Assembly: GCA_937891875.1 (NCBI GenBank) | Contig: CALATR010000432.1 | Span: forward strand, 1 to 17,459 | Direction: 5' to 3' | DNA from: an uncultured Pseudomonadota bacterium | GTDB taxonomy: Bacteria; Myxococcota_A; UBA796; GCA-2862545 | DNA: 17,459 bases | Shown: one piece after another, positions 1 to 6,999 of the stretch | How the letters are laid out: each line of letters begins with the position of its first letter | Numbering within the stretch: the stretch's first letter is position 1 | The notes under the pieces: generated by a model | Seen by the model: only the letters and a program-made list of their open reading frames with translations | Databases searched by the model: none | What the model was told of the DNA's origin: nothing | Made by a program: the position numbers and the translations under genes

Positions 1-1114
1 CGCCCGCGTCGAACACGACCCGGGCCACCTCGTCGAAGGAGAAGGACGCCGGACCGTCGAGGGACTCGGGGGTGGAGGGGGTGCCGCCGCGCACGGCCGC
101 GGTCGTGGCGTCCAGGGCCCAGGTGGTGCCGCTGGTGTTCACCGCGATGAACAGGTTGCCGCCGTTGGCGATCCACAGCGCCGGCGCGCCGGTGTTCCCG
201 TCGAGGCCCGCCCAGGTGCTGGTGATGGGCGTCGAGAACGTGCTGGCCGGGATGGACGGGCCGGACGGGTCCACCACCACGTCTCCGGTGCCCAGATCCC
301 AGCGCAGCAGGCCATCATCGAGCACCCACATGCGCCAGGTGGCATCGGACCAGGTCAGGGTCCAGGTCTCGTTCAGGAGGATGGACGCGTCGTTGACCAG
401 CGTGGCGGACAGGGAGGCGTTGCTGCCGCTGCCGTCGACGTCATCGAAGTCACCCTCCACCAACCGCGCCGAGCCCGACAGCACCGCCGGCTCGATCGGG
501 GTGGCGTGGGTGTCGAGCACCGCCATGTAGCGCTCGTTGAGGTGGGTGACGTAGGCCTGCTCGCCGGCCACGACCACGTGCATCGGGTCCGAGCCGACGG
601 TGACCGTGCCGCCCCCGGACCAGGGGACCGGCGCGGCGGCATCGGTCAGATCCACGACGTGCACGAGGTCGTCGACGTCGGTGGTGATTGCGCCCCGGCT
701 GAAGCGCGCGGGCACCAGGGCGAGCGGGGTCCCGTCCTCCCGGTCCAGCACGAGACCGATCTGGCCAAGGTAGCGGGAGCCGCCGAGGGTCGTCGCCGCT
801 GCGGGAACCTGGTCCATCGGGATGCGGGGTCCGGCGGACAGGTCGAGCCCTTCCCAGTCGATGACCAGCAGGCTCCCGGACGCGAAGTTGTTGTAGGGGT
901 CGCCATTCGAGACGAGCAGCTTCATGCGGCCGTCGAGGTCGACGAACCGGATGTCGGTCGGGCCCGCGAGGCAGGTACCGATCCCGGCCTCGCCGAAGGT
1001 CCAGGAGCCGCTCGGGGGGATCGCGCAGTCGCCGAGAGCCGGACCGCTGGGCTGTGCCTGCAGGCACCCGGCGAGTGCCAGTGCGACAGCGAAGCGAGCT
1101 CCTCGAACCACCAT
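1..1114 (-). CDS. Partial lipoprotein with beta-propeller-like repeats
   Basis: The gene runs off the left edge, so about 371 codons of its N-terminal part are visible and no stop is reached. The N-terminus is a short basic stretch, a hydrophobic segment and a lipobox LAGC with the Cys at residue 17, so it is predicted to be a lipid-anchored exported protein. The mature part is rich in Gly, Asp, Thr and Trp and has recurring phrases such as DLVHVVDLTD, PMHVVVAGEQAYVTHLN and RYMAVLDTHATPIEP. These resemble YVTN/WD-type surface beta-propeller blades, where a value is read out per blade. The ATG at 1114 lies only one base after a GGGAGG site. The next codon, GTG at 1111, has better spacing and may be the true start. 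I do not recognise a specific family; the propeller fold is inferred from repeat style only. Confidence 0.75.
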   Translation of the reverse strand, partial: MVVRGARFAVALALAGCLQAQPSGPALGDCAIPPSGSWTFGEAGIGTCLAGPTDIRFVDLDGRMKLLVSNGDPYNNFASGSLLVIDWEGLDLSAGPRIPMDQVPAAATTLGGSRYLGQIGLVLDREDGTPLALVPARFSRGAITTDVDDLVHVVDLTDAAAPVPWSGGGTVTVGSDPMHVVVAGEQAYVTHLNERYMAVLDTHATPIEPAVLSGSARLVEGDFDDVDGSGSNASLSATLVNDASILLNETWTLTWSDATWRMWVLDDGLLRWDLGTGDVVVDPSGPSIPASTFSTPITSTWAGLDGNTGAPALWIANGGNLFIAVNTSGTTWALDATTAAVRGGTPSTPESLDGPASFSFDEVARVVFDAG

Positions 1115-1263
1115 GCCTCCCGATGCGGACGCGCGCGCGACCGTGCCGTGACCGCGTCGACCGTGGCGCCGACCCGGAGATCCGCCGCACGCTATCCGGT
1201 GTCGGAGGGGGCGTCATCACCCCAGACCCAAGGTGACGTCTTCGGTTGATCCGTCAACGCCGC

Positions 1264-3075
1264 TCAGGACAGGTCGAGCAGGACCTCCGCCCGGTCCAGG
1301 TGACCCTGCAGCTCGGCCAGGTGCGGGCCGGGCACGCCCTCGCGCTCGACCACGAGGCGCCGGCGTAGGATCCGCCTCAAACCTGCTAGATTGCGGGTCC
1401 GAACACACAGGCCCATGGCCTGGTTCCACGCCTGCACCGCAGCGAGCCGATCGCCGTTGGCGGCCCCGAGGTCGCCCTGCATCTGGGCGCACAACAGCAG
1501 TCCGCGCAGGCTGCCGGCGGAGCGGAAACCCTCCTGGGCCTCGGCGAGCGCACCCTCCGCCTGGTGGCGCCGGCCGCGACGCAGGGCCAGCTCGGCGCGG
1601 CGCCAGGCAATGGCGGCGTTGGCGAGCGGGGACGAGCCGGCTTCGGCGTCGGCCTGCTCGAGGTGCTCGGCCGCCTCGGTGAACGCGCGCTCGGCCATCG
1701 CGACCGCGGCCAGCCCGACCCGGATGAACGCGCGCTCCCGCTCGGCCCCCTCGACCCCGTCGAGGGTGACCAGCGCCTCCTCGTACAGGGCCCGCGCGCC
1801 GAGCCCCTCGCCGGCCTGAGCCGCCAGGTTGCCGTTGATCCGAAGCACGTCGGCGAGGCAGCGGCGATCAGGGGAGCGGGCGAGCTCGGAGCGGGCGAGG
1901 GCGATCCAGCGCTGGGCGCGGGCGCGCTCTCCCCGGGCGACCCAGGCATCGGCGCAGCGACGTGCGAGCGCGGTGCGGACCGAGACGCCGGCGGCCCCGT
2001 GGAGCTCGGCGGCGGCGGACAGGTGGGCCTCGTGGGCGAGGTCGTCGCTGCCCTGGATGAGGAGCGCGTCCCCCTCGACCCAGCGCAGGAGCCCTCGGGC
2101 GGCGGCGGGCAGGCGATCTCCCAGGGCCTGGCGCACGAGATCGAGGGCGTCGGACGCCTGGAATGCGCGCAGGTGGACCCGGGCCGCGGCCGCGGCGGCG
2201 AGGGCGCGCAGGGTCGGCTCGTCGACCAGGCGGGCCGCGGCGCGGAGCACCCGCAGGTTGAGCGGATCGGTGTGCACCATGTGATCGCAGGCGATCTGGT
2301 GGAGCACGTCCGCGTACTCGTCGACCGTCCGCGCGAGGGCGACCAGGCTTGGCTGGGCATCCCGTCCGAGGGCCTCGCGCAGGGCGCGGCGGGCCCGGAC
2401 GTGGTCGTCGACGTGCACGACGCCGATCCCGCGGGCGGGGCTCTCCTGGGCCGGGACCGCGGTGGCCAGGTCGACCAGGGCGTCGAGGCCGGCGATCCGC
2501 TGCAGCAGGGTGTCGGCCCAGTTCTCGATGGGCTCGAGGTTCTCCGGCAGGCAGGCGAGCAGGGGGCGGCCGCGGCAGGCCGCGACGTCGCGGCTCGGGG
2601 GGGCGAGCTCTCCGATGATGGTGTCGGAGAGAGGTGGCACGGGTACGGCGTGGCCGAGGACCGGCTCCCGTCCGGTGAGGATCCAGGTGGCGCCGGGCGC
2701 GAGGCTGACCACGCGGGAGACCTCGTCCGCGGCGAGATCGGCATCGTCGAGCAGCACGACGGTGCCGGGTCGGGCGAGGGCGTCGAGCACGCTGGTCTCG
2801 TCGCCGGGCAGCGCGCTGTCGAGGGAGCGGCCGATGGACAGCACCAGGTCGGGGCGGCTGGCGAGGGCGTCCACGACGATGCAGGCCAGGTGCTCGCACT
2901 CACCGGCCTCGACGAGGGCGGCGATGAGTGCGCCGGCGGTGCACGTGGCGCCCGCGCCGGCGGGGCCGACCAGGGTGACCGGTCCTTCGAGGAGCAGGGA
3001 GCGCGCCTGCTGCAGGGTGGCGTCCCGTCCGAGCAGCTCGGCGGGGGGTGCACACCACGAGGGGATCGTCGTCAC
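1264..3075 (-). CDS. AAA/STAND-like NTPase with TPR-type repeats and a degenerate P-loop
   Basis: 603-aa protein. I chose the GTG at 3075 because AAGGAG lies 5 bases before it and the frame upstream is antisense to the next gene. Residues 13-31 (LLGRDATLQQARSLLLEG) match the usual opening of STAND/AAA modules. The Walker A position reads GPAGAGAT at 37-44, with Ala43 where the catalytic Lys should be. A Walker B-like VVLLDD is at 106-111 and a sensor-like TGR at 134-136. From about residue 270 to the end the protein is an alpha-helical, Ala/Leu/Arg-rich repeat region of TPR style. No kinase or helix-turn-helix domain is visible. It is divergent from the hydroxyacyl-CoA dehydrogenase, with 60 bp between starts, so a regulatory link is possible but unproven. 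ATP hydrolysis looks unlikely; a scaffold or sensor role is inference. Confidence 0.8.
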   Translation of the reverse strand: MTTIPSWCAPPAELLGRDATLQQARSLLLEGPVTLVGPAGAGATCTAGALIAALVEAGECEHLACIVVDALASRPDLVLSIGRSLDSALPGDETSVLDALARPGTVVLLDDADLAADEVSRVVSLAPGATWILTGREPVLGHAVPVPPLSDTIIGELAPPSRDVAACRGRPLLACLPENLEPIENWADTLLQRIAGLDALVDLATAVPAQESPARGIGVVHVDDHVRARRALREALGRDAQPSLVALARTVDEYADVLHQIACDHMVHTDPLNLRVLRAAARLVDEPTLRALAAAAAARVHLRAFQASDALDLVRQALGDRLPAAARGLLRWVEGDALLIQGSDDLAHEAHLSAAAELHGAAGVSVRTALARRCADAWVARGERARAQRWIALARSELARSPDRRCLADVLRINGNLAAQAGEGLGARALYEEALVTLDGVEGAERERAFIRVGLAAVAMAERAFTEAAEHLEQADAEAGSSPLANAAIAWRRAELALRRGRRHQAEGALAEAQEGFRSAGSLRGLLLCAQMQGDLGAANGDRLAAVQAWNQAMGLCVRTRNLAGLRRILRRRLVVEREGVPGPHLAELQGHLDRAEVLLDLS

Positions 3076-3135
3076 GCACGCTCCTTGAGGGGGCAGGAGA
3101 CCGAGGTTACCGCACCGGCCACCCCGGAGACCTCC

Positions 3136-3990
3136 ATGGAACTGAAGACCGTCGCGGTCGTGGGCGCCGGCCAGATGGGCAACGGCATCGCACACGTCGC
3201 TGCAGCTACCGGCTACGACGTCATCCTGCAGGACATCGGCCAGGCCCAGCTGGACCGTGCCCTGGCGACCATCGAGAAGAACCTCGGCCGCATGGTCAAG
3301 AAGGAGCGCATGACCCAGGCGGAGGCGGACGCGACCATGGGGCGCATCCGCACGACCACGCTGACCGCGGACGTCGCACCCGCCCAGCTGGTCATCGAGG
3401 CGGCGACCGAGAACGTCGGTCTGAAGATGAAGATCTTCGAGGGGCTCGACAAGGCCGCCAGCCCCGGCGCCATCCTGGCGACCAACACCTCCAGCATCTC
3501 CATCACGAAGATCGCGGCAGTGACCAGCCGGCCGGAGAGCGTCATCGGCATGCACTTCATGAACCCGGTCCCGGTCATGAAGCTGGTGGAGATCATCCGC
3601 GGCCTGCAGACCAGCGACGCCACCTACGAGGCGGTCAACGCGGCGGCCGAGCGCATGGGCAAGACCACGGTCCTGGCCAGCAAGGACATGCCGGGCTTCA
3701 TCGTCAACCGCATCCTGATGCCGTACATCAACGAGGCGGTCTACGCCCTGTACGAGGGCATCGGCACGGTCGAGGACATCGACACTGGCATGAAGCTGGG
3801 CACGAACGTCCCGATGGGCCCGCTGACGCTGGCGGACTTCATCGGCCTGGACACCTGTCTGGCGATCATGCACGTGCTGCACGACGGCATGGGCGGCGAC
3901 AGCAAGTACCGGCCGTGTCCGCTGCTCACGAAGTACGTGGAGGCGGGCTGGCTCGGAAGGAAGTCGGGCCGCGGGTTCTACCAGTACTGA
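3136..3990 (+). CDS. hbd: 3-hydroxybutyryl-CoA (3-hydroxyacyl-CoA) dehydrogenase
   Basis: 284-aa cytosolic enzyme that oxidises (S)-3-hydroxyacyl-CoA to 3-ketoacyl-CoA with NAD+, the third step of beta-oxidation (or the reverse in butyrate/PHB-type metabolism). The Rossmann motif GAGQMG is at 10-15. The signature HFMNPVPVMKLVEI carries His140 and Glu152. Ser119 (in ATNTSSISIT) and Asn191 (in PGFIVNR) complete the catalytic set, with the same 21-residue Ser-His and 12-residue His-Glu spacing as the known enzymes. The C-terminal dimerisation domain ends in LGRKSGRGFYQY, typical of the monofunctional family. The ATG at 3136 follows GGAG with 6-base spacing. It is transcribed divergently from the NTPase/TPR gene and followed by a repeat-filled gap, so it may be transcribed separately from the next two genes. 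The symbol reflects family; substrate chain length cannot be read from sequence. Confidence 0.95.
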   Translation: MELKTVAVVGAGQMGNGIAHVAAATGYDVILQDIGQAQLDRALATIEKNLGRMVKKERMTQAEADATMGRIRTTTLTADVAPAQLVIEAATENVGLKMKIFEGLDKAASPGAILATNTSSISITKIAAVTSRPESVIGMHFMNPVPVMKLVEIIRGLQTSDATYEAVNAAAERMGKTTVLASKDMPGFIVNRILMPYINEAVYALYEGIGTVEDIDTGMKLGTNVPMGPLTLADFIGLDTCLAIMHVLHDGMGGDSKYRPCPLLTKYVEAGWLGRKSGRGFYQY

Positions 3991-4007
3991 TCGGCTGTGG
4001 TGGTCCG

Positions 4008-4448
4008 GAGTTTCGAGTCTCGAGTTCCGGGTCACCACGGGCGTCCGCCAGCGGAGGGGAGGGCGGAGAAGCGTCGCGTGGCTTCGGGCAGGGGAGTGGC
4101 GGGTCGGTCTCCAGTCTCCAGTCTCCAGTCTCCAGTCCAGCGGCGATGACGGCGCGAGAAACGCAGTTGTGCCGCACGCATCGTCTGGGTGAAAGCGGCA
4201 ACCCGCGCGAGCCTACTGTCGTTCTGACGGATTCCAGAGCCATCACGGATTGCGACCACGGCTCCTGGCCTCGCCACTGCCTGGCCGGCCGAAGCTGGAG
4301 ACTGGTGACTGGAGACCGGCCCGCCACGACAACCTGAGCCACACGAGCCACCGACCAAGGCCTGCGGATCCCCCACCCCCGCTCTTGATCGCCAGCACAT
4401 CCCCGACCACCCTCTCCCCACACGCCAGCGGCCACTCGAACCTCGAAC
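4008..4448. repeat. Nested inverted heptamer-repeat element, copy 1
   Basis: This fills nearly all of the 480-bp gap between the two genes. The outer left arm has three 7-bp units at 4008-4028 (GAGTTTC, GAGTCTC, GAGTTCC). The outer right arm has CTCGAAC twice at 4435-4448, which read on the other strand is GTTCGAG. The inner left arm has four perfect tandem TCTCCAG units at 4108-4135 plus a partial one. The inner right arm at 4295-4317 is the inverted version (CTGGAGACTGG then TGACTGGAGACC). Both arm pairs are roughly concentric around 4215-4230. A conserved head (GCGTCGCGTGGCTTCGGGCA, then a G-rich stretch) at 4071-4107 precedes the inner left repeats; the right arm keeps GTGGCGGG and GTGGCT from it. 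I see no credible gene inside. Confidence 0.8.
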
Positions 4449-4469
4449 CTGCGACTCCCGGAGCCCCCC

Positions 4470-5237
4470 ATGCCCCTCGTCCGCCTCGATCTCCACGACA
4501 CCGTCGCTCTCGTCACCATCGACCGCCCCAAGGTCAACGCCCTGAACCTCGCCGTGCTCCAGGAGCTCGACGCAGTCATCTCCGAGATCGCCGCCAACGA
4601 GGCCATCCGCGCGGTCGTGCTCACCGGTGCCGGGCGGTTCTTCGTGGCCGGCGCGGACATCGCCGCCATGAAGGAGTTCACCGCGATCGAGGCCGAGACC
4701 TTCGCCGGCATGGGCCAGGAGGTGCTGAACCGCCTCGCCGGACTTGCCGCCCCGGTGATCGCGGCGGTGAACGGCATGGCGCTCGGCGGGGGCTGCGAGC
4801 TCGCGATGGCGTGCGACATCGTGCTGGCCGGGGAGAAGGCCGTGTTTGGCCAGCCCGAGGTCAAGCTCGGCGTCATCCCGGGCTTCGGCGGCACCCAGCG
4901 CCTGGTCCGCCGGGTCGGGGTCACCAAGGCCCTCGACCTGTGCCTCACCGGGCGCACGGTGGGTGCGGACGAGGCCGTCGCCATGGGCCTCGCCGCGCGC
5001 AAGGTCGAGGGGGACGTGGTCGAGGCCGCCATGCAGGCCGCCCGCGAGATCGCCGGCATGGGTCCGGTCGCCATCCGTCTGTGCAAGCGCGCCATCCACG
5101 AGAACGCCGACGCCGATCTGGCGACCGGGCTGGCGGCGGAGCGCACCCTGTTCGGCCTGTGCTTCGCGACCGCGGACCAGACCGAGGGCATGGCCGCCTT
5201 CCTCGAGAAGCGGGCGGCGGACTTCACCGGCCGCTGA
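4470..5237 (+). CDS. Enoyl-CoA hydratase/isomerase (crotonase family)
   Basis: 255-aa cytosolic enzyme that adds water to trans-2-enoyl-CoA, the second step of beta-oxidation. The crotonase signature spans about residues 98-120 (AAVNGMALGGGCELAMACDI). Both catalytic acids of true hydratases are present and correctly spaced: Glu110 and Glu130 (in FGQPEVKLGVIPGFGG), equivalent to Glu144/Glu164 of rat mitochondrial hydratase. The CoA-binding/oxyanion segment FVAGADIAAM is at 58-67. Length is normal for the family. The ATG follows GGAG with 6-base spacing. It lies between the hydroxyacyl-CoA dehydrogenase and the acyl-CoA dehydrogenase, consistent with a shared pathway. Having both Glu residues favours hydratase over isomerase or other crotonase activities; the chain length of the substrate is unknown. 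Confidence 0.95.
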   Translation: MPLVRLDLHDTVALVTIDRPKVNALNLAVLQELDAVISEIAANEAIRAVVLTGAGRFFVAGADIAAMKEFTAIEAETFAGMGQEVLNRLAGLAAPVIAAVNGMALGGGCELAMACDIVLAGEKAVFGQPEVKLGVIPGFGGTQRLVRRVGVTKALDLCLTGRTVGADEAVAMGLAARKVEGDVVEAAMQAAREIAGMGPVAIRLCKRAIHENADADLATGLAAERTLFGLCFATADQTEGMAAFLEKRAADFTGR

Positions 5238-5321
5238 TCGAGTGTGCGACGAGCTGGTCGACGAGTCCCGCCACCCGGTGCTGCGCGGATTCGCCAGCCG
5301 TGTTCCGCGGGTTAGGCGTTC

Positions 5322-5343
5322 TGACTGAACGGTCATTCACTCA
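5322..5343. promoter_or_regulatory. 22-bp palindrome, candidate TetR-family operator
   Basis: Two 11-base halves, TGACTGAACGG and TCATTCACTCA, are related by dyad symmetry at 8 of 11 pairs. The best-conserved core is TGAA..TTCA flanked by TGA..TCA. It ends 4 bases before the Shine-Dalgarno site of the acyl-CoA dehydrogenase. The form resembles operators of TetR-family fatty-acid regulators such as Bacillus FadR (TGAATGA...TCATTCA). No regulator gene is present in the window. Binding is inference. Confidence 0.6.
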
Positions 5344-5356
5344 CCCCGGAGTCGAC

Positions 5357-6496
5357 ATGTTCGAGCTCAGCGAGGACGTCCAGCAGATCCAGGATCTGGC
5401 CCGCGACTTCGCCCGCAACGAGATCCTCCCTGGCGCGGCCGAGCGCGACCGCAGCCACGAGTTCCCCGCCGCCCTGCTCGCCCAGCTGGCGGAGATGGGC
5501 TTCCTCGGCATGTTCATCCCCGAGGAGTACGGTGGCACCGGCCTGGACGTGCTGTCCTACGTCGTGGCGCTGGAAGAGGTCTGCTACGCGGACGCAGGTG
5601 TCGGCACCGCCATGAGCGTGCAGAACAGCCTGGCCAGCTACCCGATCCTCGCGTTCGGCAACGAGGCGCAGAAGCAGAAGTACCTGCCCCAGCTCGCCAG
5701 CGGGGAGGCCATCGGCTGCTACGCCCTCACCGAGCCCAACGCCGGCTCCGACGCGGGCGCCCAGCGGACCCGGGCCAGCAAGCAGGACGACGGCTCCTAC
5801 GTGCTCGACGGGTCCAAGATCTGGATCACCAACGGCCCGCACGCCGACATCTGCGTCACCTACGCCAACCTCGACCCCGAGCAGCGCCACCGCGCCGTCT
5901 GCGCCTACATCGTCGAGACGGCTTGGGACGGCTTCGGCGTGGGCAAGGTCGAGGAGAAGATGGGCATCCGCAGCTCCGCCACCAGCGAGCTGGTGTACGA
6001 GGGCCTGCGCGTGCCCGCGGAGAACCTGCTCGGCGAGGAGCGCGAGGGCTTCCGGGTCGCCATGGCCACCCTCGACGGCGGCCGGATCGGCATCGCCGCC
6101 CAGGCACTCGGCATCGCCCAGCGCTGCATCGATCTCTCGGTCGAGCACGCCAAGCAGCGCGCCGCCTTCGGCAAGCCCATCTCGCGCCTCCAGGCCATCC
6201 AGTTCAAGCTGGCGGACATGAAGGCCAAGGTGGACGCGGCGCGCCTGCTCACCTGGCGGGCTGCCTGGCTGAAGGACCAGGGGCATCGCGCCAGCCTGGA
6301 GTGCTCGATGGCCAAGCTCGTCGCGTCGGAGGCGGCGAACTTCTGCGCCTATGAGGCGGTCCAGATCTTCGGCGGATACGGCTACTCCCAGGAGTACGAG
6401 GTCGAGCGCCTCTACCGCGACGCTCGGATCACCACGATCTACGAGGGCACCAGCGAGATCCAGCGTGTGGTCATCGCCAAGAACATGCTGGACTGA
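5357..6496 (+). CDS. Acyl-CoA dehydrogenase (short/medium-chain type)
   Basis: 379-aa FAD flavoenzyme that makes trans-2-enoyl-CoA, passing electrons to an electron-transfer flavoprotein not found here. Signature 1 (CYALTEPNAGSDAGA, about 121-135) and signature 2 (QIFGGYGYSQEYEVERLYRD, about 336-355) are both present. The catalytic base is Glu363 in IYEGTSEIQR, the position used by short- and medium-chain and butyryl-CoA dehydrogenases. Length and domain order (helical N-terminus, beta middle, helical C-terminus) are standard. I placed the start at the ATG at 5357, behind GGAG with 5-base spacing; the open frame upstream has no family similarity. It lies 119 bp after the hydratase, with a palindromic candidate operator in between, so it may have its own promoter. 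Exact substrate (butyryl-, isovaleryl- or longer-chain) cannot be set from sequence. Confidence 0.95.
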   Translation: MFELSEDVQQIQDLARDFARNEILPGAAERDRSHEFPAALLAQLAEMGFLGMFIPEEYGGTGLDVLSYVVALEEVCYADAGVGTAMSVQNSLASYPILAFGNEAQKQKYLPQLASGEAIGCYALTEPNAGSDAGAQRTRASKQDDGSYVLDGSKIWITNGPHADICVTYANLDPEQRHRAVCAYIVETAWDGFGVGKVEEKMGIRSSATSELVYEGLRVPAENLLGEEREGFRVAMATLDGGRIGIAAQALGIAQRCIDLSVEHAKQRAAFGKPISRLQAIQFKLADMKAKVDAARLLTWRAAWLKDQGHRASLECSMAKLVASEAANFCAYEAVQIFGGYGYSQEYEVERLYRDARITTIYEGTSEIQRVVIAKNMLD

Positions 6497-6513
6497 CGGA
6501 CGCAGGCGAGGGC

Positions 6514-6539
6514 GCCGGGCCGCGACGTGGCGACCCGGC
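6514..6539 (+). terminator. GC-rich hairpin after acyl-CoA dehydrogenase
   Basis: GCCGGGCCGC at 6514-6523 pairs with GCGACCCGGC at 6530-6539, with one mismatch and a 6-base loop, 17 bases after the stop codon. There is no T-tract, so it is a possible terminator or 3'-end stabiliser rather than a classical intrinsic terminator. Confidence 0.4.
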
Positions 6540-6698
6540 AGCCCCGCCTCGGCCCGACGACGTCCCGCCCGCGAGTCGCCTCCGACGCGCCCCGTACATG
6601 GACCTGTCCCGCCACGAAAGGGCGATGACGGGTGGTGTCAAGCGTCCGCACCGGTGGCGTCTATGCGCGGAATATGCTGCGGTTCTTGCCGCGTCAGA

Positions 6699-6713
6699 TC
6701 GAACGAAGTTCGA
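6699..6713. promoter_or_regulatory. Perfect inverted repeat TCGAAC-N3-GTTCGA
   Basis: A perfect 6-bp dyad with a GAA spacer. It resembles the mycobacterial/Gram-positive-type LexA box (TCGAAC-N4-GTTCGA) but is one base short in the spacer. It lies about 290 bp upstream of the P-loop ATPase in a gene-free region. Function is unknown. Confidence 0.4.
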
Positions 6714-6720
6714 GCAGCGT

Positions 6721-6747
6721 CGGGCGAAACCTGTGCGTCTTCGCCCG
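6721..6747. other. Perfect 8-bp stem-loop in the 6497-6999 gap
   Basis: CGGGCGAA at 6721-6728 and TTCGCCCG at 6740-6747 form a perfect stem with an 11-base loop, and an overlapping CCCGTTTCGGG makes a second small hairpin. The whole 6497-6999 stretch holds no convincing gene: short frames there lack a Shine-Dalgarno site and use codons unlike the neighbours. Local GC is visibly lower around 6660-6720. Apart from the hairpins and inverted repeat listed and the TGTGGA sites, I see nothing. Confidence 0.45.
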
Positions 6748-6802
6748 TTTCGGGCCTCTCCGGGGGCGCACAGGATGCATCGCGGGGCGGGCGTTCTTGG
6801 TT

Positions 6803-6948
6803 TGTGGACAGCTGTGGACTGCGATAGCTTCGCGGGGCTGCACGACTCCTCCGCTGTGGATTCCTCGCATCTCCTTCATCGCACCCTCTCGGTCCGGCCG
6901 TCACGGTACGGGGCCGACTCTTGATGCTTGGCGTCCACACTCTGTGGA
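6803..6948. promoter_or_regulatory. Cluster of five DnaA-box-like TGTGGA sites
   Basis: TGTGGA occurs at 6803, 6813, 6855 and 6943 on the plus strand, and at 6934-6939 on the minus strand. The first two are TGTGGAC units exactly 10 bp apart, on one helix face. The last two form an inverted repeat TCCACA-CTC-TGTGGA. The best, TGTGGACAG at 6803, matches 8 of 9 bases of the high-GC DnaA box TTGTCCACA read in reverse. They lie directly upstream of an ATPase gene that resembles the DnaA core. No AT-rich unwinding region is evident. Confidence 0.5.
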
Positions 6949-6999
6949 GTCCAGGCGCCCGGGCACTGCCCACCCACCGCATACGCCCACGGACGTGCC

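Noticed and set aside
1241..1254. Small hairpin (GTTGA/TCAAC) after the NTPase/TPR gene
   Set aside because: The stem is only 5 bp and lacks a T-tract, too weak to call a terminator.
1564..3990. Long plus-strand frame reading through the antisense of the NTPase/TPR gene into hbd
   Set aside because: Only its last part (from 3136) has family similarity and a Shine-Dalgarno site; the rest is Gly/Arg-rich antisense typical of high-GC shadow frames.
4071..4140. CRISPR array from the regular short repeats
   Set aside because: The units are only 7 bp, contiguous and without spacers, and no cas gene is present.
4008..4448. Insertion sequence
   Set aside because: No transposase frame lies between the inverted arms and no target duplication is evident; at most a non-autonomous element.
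3926..5336. Two long minus-strand frames opposite the repeat gap and the hydratase gene
   Set aside because: They are antisense to a clear crotonase gene and read through heptamer repeats, with no start site or recognisable domain.
4250..5356. N-terminal extension of the acyl-CoA dehydrogenase frame
   Set aside because: It overlaps the hydratase gene in another frame and has Arg/Pro/His-rich shadow composition; the true start at 5357 has a good ribosome site and the family N-terminus.
6598..6924. 108-aa frame in the gap before the P-loop ATPase
   Set aside because: It has no Shine-Dalgarno site or family features and its codon use differs from the real genes nearby.
6803..6948. Chromosomal replication origin
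   Set aside because: There are DnaA-box-like sites but no AT-rich unwinding region and no dnaA, dnaN or similar marker nearby.
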